A DNA stretch of 64,000 bases from CALAGB01 sp963713965 (GCA_963713965.1 OY970217.1:3286001-3350000); one strand, 5' to 3'. Shown: positions 19,792-28,011, counted from the first letter of the stretch. Notes: generated by a model not told the origin, from the sequence alone. A program made the numbers and translations.

Positions 19792-19821
19792 TTGACAGTT
19801 CACGGTACATGTGACTATTAT
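19792..19821 (+). promoter_or_regulatory. Promoter of the NrtR-like gene with an embedded operator-like palindrome
   Basis: TTGACA (19792-19797) and TATTAT (19816-19821), 18 bp apart. The spacer GTTCACGGTACATGTGAC is an imperfect palindrome (TCAC...GTGA), well placed for autoregulation by the encoded repressor. Confidence 0.6.
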
Positions 19822-19832
19822 TCGATGGGCTG

Positions 19833-20561
19833 ATGGAGGGTCGGCGTTTGCGCAGAGAATTGATTCTCACCGTCGATATTGCTTGCTTCGCCCTGGCTGA
19901 TCGCCGTCTCCACGTCCTGCTCGTGCGGCGACGAGAAGAGCCGTTCGCTGGTTCCTGGTCGTTGCCGAGTGGCGAAGTTGGTTCTGACGAGCCGCTGGAT
20001 GACGCGGCGCAACGCGTTTTGAGTGAGACGACCGGGCTCTGGGGTCTGTACCTGGAGCAGCTATACACGTTCGGTGATCCGGGCCGTGACGCGCGTGGTC
20101 GCGCGATCTCAGTGGCGCAGTACGCCATTCTGCCGTCTGGAGTGCCGTCGACGCGCCACCGTGCGGAAACGAAGCTGGGGCGGAGCGTGGAAGACGCAAC
20201 CTGGTTCCCGATCGACGAGCTACCCGGCCCGCTTGCCTTCGACCATGGACGCATCGCAACCTATGCTCGCTGGCGATTGGCCCAGAAGATCCTCTATACG
20301 CCGCTCGCCTTCTATCTGCTACCGGACAGTTTCACTATGGCCGATCTGCGCGCCGTGCACGAGGCCGTCAGCGGCGAACGATATGACCCGAGCAACTTCT
20401 CGCGGCAGATGATGACGAGGTGGGACCTCGCCCCGGTTCCAGGTAGCCGAGATCGTCGTACCAGGCGACCGGCTCGATTGTTTCATTACATCGGCCCGCG
20501 AGAGATTCCCGGCGGACCGGACGACGTCGATGAGGCCTCGACGGTCAGCACTCATGAATGA
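19833..20561 (+). CDS. nrtR: NrtR-type Nudix-related transcriptional regulator of NAD synthesis
   Basis: A 242-residue protein: a Nudix domain (residues 10-140; LTVDIACFALADRRLHVLLV, SWSLPSGEVGSDEPLDDAAQ) followed by a winged-helix region (FTMADLRAVHEAVSGERYDP, NFSRQMMTRWDL). NrtR repressors sense ADP-ribose or NAD precursors through the Nudix fold and bind palindromes at NAD genes. The Nudix box reads RVLSETTGL where catalytic members have RExxEExG, so hydrolase activity is probably lost. nadA follows 84 bp downstream, supporting the role. ATG 19833 gives an almost leaderless message; TTG 19848 behind GGAGGG is an alternative start. Confidence 0.82.
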   Translation: MEGRRLRRELILTVDIACFALADRRLHVLLVRRREEPFAGSWSLPSGEVGSDEPLDDAAQRVLSETTGLWGLYLEQLYTFGDPGRDARGRAISVAQYAILPSGVPSTRHRAETKLGRSVEDATWFPIDELPGPLAFDHGRIATYARWRLAQKILYTPLAFYLLPDSFTMADLRAVHEAVSGERYDPSNFSRQMMTRWDLAPVPGSRDRRTRRPARLFHYIGPREIPGGPDDVDEASTVSTHE

Positions 20562-20604
20562 CGCCACGGGCGGGATAAGCCCTCGCGGTGTTGAGCGACA
20601 GCGT

Positions 20605-20630
20605 CCGCACCACGTCATCTGACGGTGCGG
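20605..20630 (+). promoter_or_regulatory. Palindrome in front of nadA (possible NrtR operator or RNA hairpin)
   Basis: CCGCACC (20605-20611) and GGTGCGG (20624-20630) flank GTCA-TC-TGAC; only a two-base AC bulge breaks symmetry. It sits 15 bp before the nadA start and just before its ribosome binding site, so it could be an operator or block translation. Confidence 0.55.
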
Positions 20631-20645
20631 TTGAAAGGAATTCCA

Positions 20646-21656
20646 ATGCAGGTCGTTTCGTCAGCGTTGACGATGGAGCGAAACGAGATCGGCGCTGATT
20701 CTCGAATTGCACAGCAGGATCTCATCCGAGAGATACGGCGACTGCGTACCGAACGAAACGCGGTCATCCTGGCCCACTCTTACCAGATTCCGGAAATTCA
20801 GGACATTGCCGATTTTGTCGGTGATTCGCTGGGTCTCTCGCGACAGGCCGCTCAGACCGATGCGGAGGTCATCGTGTTTTGCGGTGTCCACTTCATGGCC
20901 GAGACAGCGGCGATCCTTTGCCCTGAGAAGACTGTCCTCATCCCTGACCCGGACGCGGGCTGCTCACTCGCGTCAAGTATCACGGCCGATCAGCTGCGGG
21001 ACTGGAAGCGCGAGCATCCGGGCGCCGTTGTCGTTTCGTACGTCAACACGACCGCGGAAGTGAAAGCCGAGTCGGATTACTGCTGCACGTCAGCGAATGC
21101 CGTCGACATAGTCCGAACCATCCCCGAAGACCGTGAGATTCTCTTCTTGCCAGACCTCTTCCTCGGTGAGTATGTGCGTCGTGAGACCGGCCGAACCAAC
21201 ATGCAACTCTGGATGGGTGAGTGCCACGTTCACGCGGGAATCATGGCGGAAGACGTCGAACGCGCGCGACGGGCGGATCCACTGGCTGAGCTCCTGGTCC
21301 ATCCAGAGTGTGCGTGCGGCTCACGATGCCTGCTCGATATTCAATCGGGCCGGCTCGCCGCGGACCGCACGCACGTCCTTTCGACTGAGGGCATGGTGCG
21401 GCACGCCGTCTCGTCCGACTCCACCAGCTTTATCGTTGCCACCGAGACTGGAGTTCTGCACCGGCTCAAGCTCATGGCGCCCGGCAAGACGTTCGCGCCG
21501 GTGCGTGAGAGCGCGGTCTGCGGCTACATGAAGATGATTACTCTGGAAAAGGTGCATCGGTCCCTGGAGACGATGACGCATCAGGTGACGGTGGCATCGG
21601 ACGTCGCCGGCCGAGCCCGACTGGCCATCGATCGGATGCTTAGAACCGGCGGCTGA
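20646..21656 (+). CDS. nadA: Quinolinate synthase A
   Basis: 4Fe-4S enzyme that condenses iminoaspartate with dihydroxyacetone phosphate to quinolinate in de novo NAD synthesis. Recognisable segments: AVILAHSYQIPEIQDIADFV with the substrate histidine, CGVHFMAETAAILCPEKTVL, PDPDAGCSLASS, YVNTTAEVKAESDYCCTSAN and HPECACGS. Cysteines in the GCSLA, YCCTSAN and PECACG segments supply the cluster ligands. ATG 20646 follows AAAGGAA; a GTG-type start 21 bases earlier would lie inside the palindrome. 336 residues. No nadB or nadC follows, so nadA is a single-gene unit next to its likely regulator. Confidence 0.95.
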   Translation: MQVVSSALTMERNEIGADSRIAQQDLIREIRRLRTERNAVILAHSYQIPEIQDIADFVGDSLGLSRQAAQTDAEVIVFCGVHFMAETAAILCPEKTVLIPDPDAGCSLASSITADQLRDWKREHPGAVVVSYVNTTAEVKAESDYCCTSANAVDIVRTIPEDREILFLPDLFLGEYVRRETGRTNMQLWMGECHVHAGIMAEDVERARRADPLAELLVHPECACGSRCLLDIQSGRLAADRTHVLSTEGMVRHAVSSDSTSFIVATETGVLHRLKLMAPGKTFAPVRESAVCGYMKMITLEKVHRSLETMTHQVTVASDVAGRARLAIDRMLRTGG

Positions 21657-21742
21657 TCCGAGACTTTTGATCGGCTGCGTATACTTGCGTGAGGCGTTCC
21701 AAATTGTGGCACGCAGAGCAAACCAGGAGATTGAGAGTTTCG

Positions 21743-22684
21743 ATGCCTCAGCCGATCGCTGAAATTTCGCACGACGATCGAGTCGACGTGCACATGCATA
21801 CACGCTCGAGTGACGGCGGCTGGAACCCGGCTGAGCTGGTCGACTATTTGGCCGCGCGCGATTTCAAAGTCGTCGCGGTCTGCGATCATGACACCATGCG
21901 CTCGGTTCCTGAGTTCATGCAGCGTGGGCGCGAAAAAGGTCTCGTCGTCATCCCTGGTGTTGAGTTCACCACGTGGTGGGACAACCGGCAGTGGCACGTG
22001 TTGGTTTATGGCATTCATCCTGACCAGCTGAATTCGACCGAGTTCGGGCGACTGCTCTCGGCACAGCAGGACAATCTGCGGGCGCGAGCCGAAAACGCCA
22101 TCACGGTTCTGGAGCAGAACGGCCACAAGCTTCCCTCGCTCGACGAAGTCGTCGACGGCCGACCGCTGCTGCCGACGTACGTGCTGCAGACCGCCATCAA
22201 GGACGGCCATGCCACCAATCTGATGACGGCGCATCAATTGACCACCAAACTCGGCGAAGACTTGCGGGTCGACACGCCGCTGGAGCAGGTGATCGACGCC
22301 GCGCATGCCGCCGGAGGCACGTGTATCGTGGCGCATCCGGGCCGCAATGATGGTGCCGGCATCATGTCCTCCAATCGGCTCGACCGTATGATGACCGCGA
22401 TTCCCATTGACGGTTTAGAGGGGCACTACCGCTCCTACACCACCTATGACACGCAGAAGTATCGAGGGCTGGCGCTCGAGCGCGGGCTGCTGATCAGCAG
22501 CGGTTCCGACTCCCATGCGCCTGGCGTGCCAGTCGATCCGCGGCCGCATATGGCGCGCTGGGTGACGCCGTTTCTGGAGCGAGTGGGCATCTCGGTGGCG
22601 CCGTTCGAGGGCGAACCGTGGACGCCGGAGATGACGGTCGCGGAGCAGAAAGAGCCTGTTGCGGCGCAGAATTCGGGCGGCTGA
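21743..22684 (+). CDS. PHP-domain phosphoesterase
   Basis: A 313-residue PHP-family metal-dependent phosphoesterase (YciV/TrpH-like). The metal ligands are visible in VDVHMHTRSSDG, VCDHDTM, VIPGVEFTT, IVAHPGRN and SSGSDSHAPG. Related proteins hydrolyse 3',5'-nucleotide bisphosphates or short RNA 5' ends, but histidinol-phosphatase-like and polymerase-associated members exist, so the substrate is left open. ATG 21743 follows AGGAGA. No operon partner: nadA ends 86 bp upstream and tRNA-Thr lies downstream. Confidence 0.85.
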   Translation: MPQPIAEISHDDRVDVHMHTRSSDGGWNPAELVDYLAARDFKVVAVCDHDTMRSVPEFMQRGREKGLVVIPGVEFTTWWDNRQWHVLVYGIHPDQLNSTEFGRLLSAQQDNLRARAENAITVLEQNGHKLPSLDEVVDGRPLLPTYVLQTAIKDGHATNLMTAHQLTTKLGEDLRVDTPLEQVIDAAHAAGGTCIVAHPGRNDGAGIMSSNRLDRMMTAIPIDGLEGHYRSYTTYDTQKYRGLALERGLLISSGSDSHAPGVPVDPRPHMARWVTPFLERVGISVAPFEGEPWTPEMTVAEQKEPVAAQNSGG

Positions 22685-22745
22685 CGGGGCATCATCCGAG
22701 TCTGGCATCCTAAGAGGGTCTTGAGTATAGTATGTCGGGTACGTT

Positions 22746-22818
22746 GCCCACGTAGCTCAGTAGGCAGAGCACATTCTTGGTAAGAATGAGGTCCTGGGTT
22801 CGAATCCCAGCGTGGGCT
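22746..22818 (+). tRNA. tRNA-Thr (anticodon GGT)
   Basis: Cloverleaf with acceptor GCCCACG/CGTGGGC, D-arm TAGCTCAGTAGGCAGAGCA, anticodon stem CATTC/GAATG with loop TTGGTAA, and T-arm GGTTCGAATCC. Anticodon GGT reads ACC/ACU. A TATAGT -10-like box about 20 bp upstream could drive it. CCA not encoded. Confidence 0.96.
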
Positions 22819-23014
22819 CCCTCGAAGCATAAAAGTCTGTGCTCTCCCCCGAGGCAAGTCTCTCATTTTGCTGTAAAAAAGGGCGCTTGACCGCCTCCGC
22901 GGTTGTTCGATCTCCTGTCATCTGTCATGATCCCAACGTTGATGAACGAGGAATTTCGCGATGGCCGGGCCGTGCTGGTGATGGCGGCATCGTGGATAGA
23001 AGAGATGGGGATTC

Positions 23015-23371
23015 ATGGCTGATATCGAGTTCATTCGTCCACCGGACCCGAGCGAAAAACGCCCATTCGCGCGTGCGACGAAAGCCGCTGGACTGGTCTT
23101 CGTGTCCGGTATTTCAGGTGGCGTATCCGGAACGGCGACCGAAGAGGCGAACGCAGCGCTGAACAACATGAAGGATGTGCTGGAAGAAGCGGGCAGCTCG
23201 ATGGACAAGGTTATTCAGGTCACGTTCCTGATAACGAACTCGGCTGACTACGACGAGATCAACGTCGAATACAAGAAGCACTTTCCCGCTGGACTCCCTG
23301 CGCGCCACACCGTTCGTTTTGGCGTGCCGACCCAGGCCAAGTGCGGGTTTGCCTGCATCGCGCTGGCGTGA
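23015..23371 (+). CDS. RidA family protein (reactive intermediate deaminase)
   Basis: A 118-residue trimeric RidA/YjgF/UK114 protein. RidA enzymes hydrolyse reactive enamines and imines released by PLP enzymes. The family pattern is clear: PFARATKAAGLVFVSGISGG, EEANAALNNMKDVLEEAGSS, DKVIQVTFLI and GLPARHTVRFGVPTQAKCGF, with the substrate-carboxylate arginine in LPARHTV. ATG 23015 follows GAAGAGATGGGG. Close to the aromatic-degradation genes; some RidA homologues act in aminophenol or aromatic pathways (as amino-aldehyde or 2-aminomuconate deaminases), which could be relevant here. Confidence 0.9.
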   Translation: MADIEFIRPPDPSEKRPFARATKAAGLVFVSGISGGVSGTATEEANAALNNMKDVLEEAGSSMDKVIQVTFLITNSADYDEINVEYKKHFPAGLPARHTVRFGVPTQAKCGFACIALA

Positions 23372-23432
23372 TTCGTCCGACGTTCTAACGCCAGCCGGCG
23401 AACATTTCCCCTGACGAATCAATCGAATCATG

Positions 23433-23460
23433 GTCCGCTCTGGCATCTGTCGGAGCGGAC
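23433..23460. terminator. Inverted repeat between ridA and the convergent small gene
   Basis: GTCCGCTC (23433-23440) and GAGCGGAC (23453-23460), 8-bp perfect arms with a 12-base loop. There is no T-run on either side, so termination is possible but not certain. Confidence 0.4.
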
Positions 23461-23469
23461 GGCGTGTGA

Positions 23470-23568
23470 CTAGCTGCTGACTGACGTGATGAAGGCTTCC
23501 GTCAGCGAGACAACCAGATACGTCTGAGGCTTGGTTTGTGGCTTGGGTTGCGGTTTGGTCTTGCTCAT
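23470..23568 (-). CDS. 32-residue peptide with strong ribosome binding site
   Basis: ATG 23568 follows GAGGAGAT by 3-6 bases. The peptide starts MSKTKPQPKPQTKPQT, a Lys-Pro-Gln/Thr repeat, and ends YLVVSLTEAFITSVSS before TAG 23472-23470. The basic repetitive front and the Ser/Thr-rich hydrophobic end resemble a leader plus core, but no modifying enzyme is next to it and I recognise no family. It lies between ridA and the extradiol dioxygenase gene, 175 bp downstream of the latter. A regulatory or RiPP-like peptide, or chance, are all open. Confidence 0.45.
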   Translation of the reverse strand: MSKTKPQPKPQTKPQTYLVVSLTEAFITSVSS

Positions 23569-23743
23569 CGGGATCTCCTCGCATATTGAGTAGCGACCGA
23601 CCGTTGAACGCAGGGTAACAGCGAACGCCGTTCGCGGCTGCAAACTGCTTTACAGATGTGGGCCAATCGGAGTCGGGATCGCCGAGTGAGCAGCTTCGGT
23701 GAGATTTGCCCGTTCGTGTTGAATACGCACGGCGGCGAGCACC

Positions 23744-24766
23744 CTACGGCTTGACCACCCGCTCCACCACGGGCACATCGAGCATCTGATCGTGCGGGAC
23801 GTCGACTATCGGCGTTCCGTACGCATGGAAGCTCTCGGGTAAGCGAAGACCCCATGCCTGGCCCTTGGCTCGTTCGGTCTGCGTCCAGACGATCGGCTCC
23901 CAATCCGGCGCGAAGATGAGATAGCCACCGCTGAAGACCTCGAAGCGGTTGCCGCCGGGTTCGTAGCCATACAAGAAGAACGCTTGCGTGATGGCGTGTT
24001 TGGACGGCCCTGTCTCGATGAAGACGTCGTTCTCGAGCAGCACGTCGGCCGCGCGCAACACGTCCTCACGGTTGTCGACCCAGAACGCGACGTGATGCAG
24101 TCGACCTCGGGATCGCGTGGCGTCGAGCGTATAGGCGATGTCATGTACCAGCGGAGTCACGCTGATCCAGGCCGCCGCTTCCGTCTCGTCGTCGAGCACG
24201 ACATGCTCCCGAAGACGGAATCCAAGCATCTCCTGCATGAACTCTCGGTTGGGGGTTACCGACTGGCATAGCAGATTGACGTGGTCGAGTCTGCGGACTC
24301 CCGCGCCAACGTGTGAATAGCGCTGTGGTTGATTCTTGAGCCGTGAGCGTTGATCGTCGGTCGGCTTGTAGCGATCGGCCACATAGTAGATCTCCATGAG
24401 GTGGCCGTCCGGATCATTGAAGCGATAGGCAGGGCCATGACCGAAATCGCCTTCGATCCAGCGCTTGCCGAACCCAGACGCTTCGAGCGCCGCGACGCGC
24501 CTTCGCAGCGCTTGCGGACTGACCGCGCGCCAGCCAATGTGCCCGATTCCAGCCTCACGACTTTCGGTCAGCTTGAGCGTATGACGTTCGTAGTCACCGG
24601 CGCCGCGCAAATAGACTGACTGACCGGCCCGCTCCGTCACACTCATGCCCAGCACGCTCGTGAAGAAATTCAGACTCTCTTCGGGCTTGGGCGTCAGGAG
24701 CTCAACGTGCCCCAGGTGGGCGATGTCTTGAATGGGCTCATCGGCTTCTCGCTCGACTTGCGGCAT
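23744..24766 (-). CDS. Extradiol ring-cleavage dioxygenase (catechol 2,3-dioxygenase type, VOC superfamily)
   Basis: A 340-residue two-domain VOC protein. The first module runs from LGHVELLTPKPEESLNFFTS to DGHLMEIYYV; the second, catalytic module from RRLDHVNLLCQ to NRFEVFSGGYLIF. Iron ligands of type I extradiol enzymes fit His in LDHVNL, His in LHHVAFWVD and Glu in NRFEVF. It would cleave a catechol meta to the hydroxyls. Start ATG 24766 behind GAAGGA; an open frame reaching 24997 is not protein-like. It lies 5 bp downstream of the CMD gene, in one operon, divergent from pobA, whose product protocatechuate is a possible upstream metabolite. Confidence 0.88.
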   Translation of the reverse strand: MPQVEREADEPIQDIAHLGHVELLTPKPEESLNFFTSVLGMSVTERAGQSVYLRGAGDYERHTLKLTESREAGIGHIGWRAVSPQALRRRVAALEASGFGKRWIEGDFGHGPAYRFNDPDGHLMEIYYVADRYKPTDDQRSRLKNQPQRYSHVGAGVRRLDHVNLLCQSVTPNREFMQEMLGFRLREHVVLDDETEAAAWISVTPLVHDIAYTLDATRSRGRLHHVAFWVDNREDVLRAADVLLENDVFIETGPSKHAITQAFFLYGYEPGGNRFEVFSGGYLIFAPDWEPIVWTQTERAKGQAWGLRLPESFHAYGTPIVDVPHDQMLDVPVVERVVKP

Positions 24767-24771
24767 GGTAG

Positions 24772-25185
24772 TTATCCTTCGTTCGCCTCGCGCTCGACGA
24801 CCTCCTGAATGATCTGCGCACCGAGATTGGCTGCTGGGAGTCCGCGGAAGAGGAACGCCAGTCCAACCACGCCGCTCATCTCTTCCCACGTGGCGCCCGC
24901 CCTGCGTGCGGCGATGGCATGCAAGCGTGTGGCGTCTGAGAGCATCATGAGGAGCATGCCGAAGAGCATCAGCTGGGCGGTCTTCACGTCGAAGCAATCC
25001 GGGTACATTGCGTGCTTGCGCATCTGCTCCTGCATCGAAAGGAGTTCGGGATCGACTCGGGCCAGTAGGTCCGTTCGCGCCATGATGCGGGGCGGCACGA
25101 ACCCGATCAGTTCCTCATAAATCGCGCGATATTCGTCCACCTGCGCGTCCTCAATCTGCCGATCGGGTAGCGGTTGTCGATCCAT
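24772..25185 (-). CDS. Carboxymuconolactone decarboxylase (CMD) family protein
   Basis: A 137-residue all-helical protein. The family helix-turn-helix is visible in FDVKTAQLMLFGMLLMMLSD and TWEEMSGVVGLAFLFRGLPA. The C-x-x-C of peroxidase-type (AhpD) members is absent, so a redox role is unlikely and a decarboxylase or hydrolytic-type role in aromatic degradation is more likely. ATG 25185 follows GGAGGG. First gene of the minus-strand operon with the extradiol dioxygenase. Confidence 0.78.
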   Translation of the reverse strand: MDRQPLPDRQIEDAQVDEYRAIYEELIGFVPPRIMARTDLLARVDPELLSMQEQMRKHAMYPDCFDVKTAQLMLFGMLLMMLSDATRLHAIAARRAGATWEEMSGVVGLAFLFRGLPAANLGAQIIQEVVEREANEG

Positions 25186-25231
25186 GATCCCTCCAGGTTG
25201 TGGCGCGTAGATTGGCTGATTTGTCAGGCAC

Positions 25232-25260
25232 ACGCTAGCAATCGTGGGCGGCACTGTCAA
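25232..25260 (-). promoter_or_regulatory. Predicted promoter of the CMD-dioxygenase operon
   Basis: On the minus strand TTGACA (25260-25255) and TAGCGT (25237-25232) are 17 bp apart; transcription would start near 25225, 40 bp before the CMD start. The divergent pobA gene begins at 25381. Confidence 0.5.
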
Positions 25261-25380
25261 CGGAGAACCGACACCGACCGCAATGGAGGAGATCGCGTTG
25301 ACGCGAACCAGTCGCGCTTCTACGATGGGATCGTCGACAGGGTTCTGATTTCTGCGCGGATTCGAGCGAGAGGAGGGCCG

Positions 25381-26553
25381 GTGCGCACGCAGGTCGCGAT
25401 CGTCGGAGCCGGCCCCGCGGGTCTGGTTCTGGCTCACCTGCTCGCACGCGATGGCGTCGAATCGGTCGTGCTGGAGTCGCGGGGTCGCGGCTACGTGGAG
25501 CGACGCATTCGAGCCGGAGTCCTCGAACAGGGCACGGTCGATCTGCTGCACGAATTGGGTCTGGACGAGCGTCTACGACGCGAGGGGATGATTCATCGCG
25601 GCATCGAGCTGCGGTTCGACGGCGAGCATCACCGAATTCCCCTCAGCGACCTCACCGGCGGGCGAGCCATCACCGTCTATGGCCAGCAAGAGGTCGTCAA
25701 GGATTTGATTCAAGCGCGCTTGGATGCCGGTGGGGATATCATCTTCGAGGCGGAAGCCCTTTCGGTCGAGCGTCCGAATGCATCAGAACCGCTGGTTCGG
25801 TTCCGCCACGACGGTCAAGTCCACGAGCTGGAATGTGATTTCGTCGCGGGCTGTGACGGTTCGCATGGCGTCTGCCGTGAAGCGATTCCGACCGATACCT
25901 TGAGCATCTACCAGAAGGATTACCCTGTCGCCTGGCTCGGTATCCTGGCGGAGGTGGCGCCTTCGACGGAGGAATTGATCTACGCCTATCATGAGCGTGG
26001 GTTTGCGCTGCACAGCATGCGCACGCCGCAGCTAAGTCGCCTCTATCTGCAGTGTCGTCCGGACGAGCAGCTCGAGGAGTGGTCAGATCAGCGGATTTGG
26101 GACGAACTGCAGACGCGATTTGCGCTGGATGGCTGGGCGCTCAGCGAAGGGCCGATCATCGATCGCAGCATCACGCCGATGCGCAGCGTGATCCACGAGC
26201 CAATTCAGTATGGCCGGCTGTTCCTGGCCGGAGACGCGGCCCACATCGTGCCGGCCACCGGCGCCAAGGGGCTCAATCTGGCCGTGGCTGACGTGAAGAT
26301 ACTGGCCGAAGCACTCGTGCGATGGTATCGGTCGGGCAGCTCGGCCGGGTTGGAGTCATATTCGTCCAGGTGTTTGCGACGGGTCTGGCGCGTTGAGCAC
26401 TTCTCATGGTGGATGACGTCGCTGGTGCATCGGTTTGATGACGACGGTCCGTTCGAGCACCGACTGCGTCTGTCGCAGCTGCGCTATGTCTGTGGCTCGA
26501 CCGCGGCCGCGACGTCGCTCGCCGAGAACTACGTTGGATTTGAGATGGATTGA
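25381..26553 (+). CDS. pobA: 4-hydroxybenzoate 3-monooxygenase (FAD-dependent)
   Basis: Flavoprotein hydroxylase converting 4-hydroxybenzoate to protocatechuate with NAD(P)H and O2. FAD motifs: VRTQVAIVGAGPAGLVLAHL, the DG motif AGCDGSHGVCREAIP, and GRLFLAGDAAHIVPATGAKG. The segment ESRGRGYVERRIRAGVLEQG is characteristic of PobA within group A hydroxylases, and the length of 390 is as expected. GTG 25381 sits behind GAGAGGAGG; the upstream extension back to 25174 covers the divergent promoter region and is not coding. Divergent from the CMD-dioxygenase operon. Confidence 0.92.
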   Translation: MRTQVAIVGAGPAGLVLAHLLARDGVESVVLESRGRGYVERRIRAGVLEQGTVDLLHELGLDERLRREGMIHRGIELRFDGEHHRIPLSDLTGGRAITVYGQQEVVKDLIQARLDAGGDIIFEAEALSVERPNASEPLVRFRHDGQVHELECDFVAGCDGSHGVCREAIPTDTLSIYQKDYPVAWLGILAEVAPSTEELIYAYHERGFALHSMRTPQLSRLYLQCRPDEQLEEWSDQRIWDELQTRFALDGWALSEGPIIDRSITPMRSVIHEPIQYGRLFLAGDAAHIVPATGAKGLNLAVADVKILAEALVRWYRSGSSAGLESYSSRCLRRVWRVEHFSWWMTSLVHRFDDDGPFEHRLRLSQLRYVCGSTAAATSLAENYVGFEMD

Positions 26554-26641
26554 TGCGTCTCTGGGTGAGTTCGTGCGCGATCGTGGAGCATCCCGATACG
26601 AATCACGCAATCATATTGGTTCCGATCCAGGAGGTATGAAC

Positions 26642-27733
26642 ATGTATCGCAGTGACGTCGTCGGAAGCTTGCTACGTCCCGACTACCTGATGCAAGCGCG
26701 CAATGCGCACGAAGCGGGCGAGATGAGCCCGGACGAATTCAAGAAGTTCGAGGACCGCGCGGTCGATGAAGCCATTCGCCTGCAAGAAGATGCCGGACTC
26801 GAAGTCGTGACGGACGGCGAGCAGCGCCGGTACGCCTTCTTCGGTCATCTGGTCGAATCGCTCGAGGGGTTTGACAAGCATGGCGGCTGGGCGATCCCGT
26901 TTCATGACGACGAAGGGCACGAGATCGTCTATCGACGTCCGGTGGTTGTGGAGAAGCTGCAATGGAAGCACTCAATGTGCTCTGAGGAGTTCACCTACTT
27001 GCGCGCGCGAACCTCGCGCCAGGCGAAGGTGACGCTGCTGAGCACGCAGCAGGCAGCGGCCTATTACGATCCCAAGCGTTCGTCTGGTGCGTACCCGACG
27101 TTGGACGCGTATTTGGCGGACCTGGTGGATCTGACGAGGCGGGAGATTCAGGAGCTGATTCGTCTCGGATGCACCTACATTCAAATTGACGCACCACAGT
27201 ACGGGGCGCTGCTCGATCCGCAGATGCGCAAGGGTTACGAAGAGCGTGGCAGCAACGTCGATGAGATGATTGACCGCACCATCGAGCTCGACAATGCCGT
27301 GATCGACGGGTTCGACAAGCAGGGGATCACGTTTGGCGTCCACATTTGTCGCGGTAACAACCAGAGCATGTTCTACGCAAGTGGAGGCTATGACCCGATT
27401 GCCGAACGCGTCTTCAAGAAGACGATGTTCAAGCGTTTTCTGCTCGAATATGACGACGATCGTTCAGGCACGTTCGCGCCGTTGCGGTTCGTGCCAGAGG
27501 ATCGCGAGATCGTGCTAGGCCTTGTCAGCAGCAAGAAGCCACGACTCGAAACGCAGGATGAGATCGAACGGCGCATCGAGCAAGCAGCGCAGATCGTGCC
27601 ACTGGGACGACTCGCGTTGAGCACGCAGTGTGGGTTCGCGTCGACCTGGGAGGGCAACAACATCACGCCCGAAGTTCAGCGACAGAAGCTGGAGTTGGTC
27701 GCGAGTACAGCGCATGCGGTCTGGGGCAGCTGA
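26642..27733 (+). CDS. MetE-like (cobalamin-independent methionine synthase C-terminal domain) protein
   Basis: A 363-residue single-barrel protein of the MetE catalytic-domain family. It starts YRSDVVGSLLRPDYLMQA, as in other single-domain members, then has LEVVTDGEQRRYAFFGHLVE, CTYIQIDAPQYGALLD, and the zinc-binding HICRGNN with a second cysteine in LSTQCGFAS. Full MetE has an extra N-terminal barrel that binds folate and is missing here, so the methyl donor may be different or the reaction may not be methionine synthesis. The perfect AGGAGGT (26629-26635) places the start at ATG 26642, not at the adjacent ATG 26636. Downstream of pobA by 88 bp. Confidence 0.82.
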   Translation: MYRSDVVGSLLRPDYLMQARNAHEAGEMSPDEFKKFEDRAVDEAIRLQEDAGLEVVTDGEQRRYAFFGHLVESLEGFDKHGGWAIPFHDDEGHEIVYRRPVVVEKLQWKHSMCSEEFTYLRARTSRQAKVTLLSTQQAAAYYDPKRSSGAYPTLDAYLADLVDLTRREIQELIRLGCTYIQIDAPQYGALLDPQMRKGYEERGSNVDEMIDRTIELDNAVIDGFDKQGITFGVHICRGNNQSMFYASGGYDPIAERVFKKTMFKRFLLEYDDDRSGTFAPLRFVPEDREIVLGLVSSKKPRLETQDEIERRIEQAAQIVPLGRLALSTQCGFASTWEGNNITPEVQRQKLELVASTAHAVWGS

Positions 27734-27904
27734 GGCGCTCCACGGTCAAGCGGCTCTAACGTGCCCTGTGAATTCCTCGGCGCTTCGCCGATAGCGGCTC
27801 GCTACGCGCGACTTTGAGTCAACAATCGGGTGTGCTAGAATCGGGCACGTCGAACGGCGTGCTTCGTGTCACCGCGAAGACGGTGGCTCGACTGGCCCTT
27901 CAGC

Positions 27905-27977
27905 GCCGATGTAGCTCAGTTGGTAGAGCAGCTGTTTCGTAAACAGCAGGTCGTGAGTTCGAGTCTCACCATCGGCT
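27905..27977 (+). tRNA. tRNA-Thr (anticodon CGT)
   Basis: Acceptor GCCGATG/CATCGGC, D-arm TAGCTCAGTTGGTAGAGCA, anticodon stem GCTGT/ACAGC with loop TTCGTAA, T-arm GAGTTCGAGTCTC. Anticodon CGT reads ACG. The second threonine tRNA in the window. Confidence 0.96.
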
Positions 27978-28011
27978 CCCTTGAAAAGCGCATGTAATCA
28001 ATGAAACTCAA

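Noticed and set aside
24767..24997. N-terminal extension of the extradiol dioxygenase
   Set aside because: The 77 extra residues are Arg/His-rich and cover the CMD gene; a proper ribosome site precedes ATG 24766.
26435..26641. N-terminal extension of the MetE-like protein
   Set aside because: It overlaps the end of pobA and bypasses a perfect AGGAGGT at 26629-26635; the family also starts at the YRSDVVGS segment.
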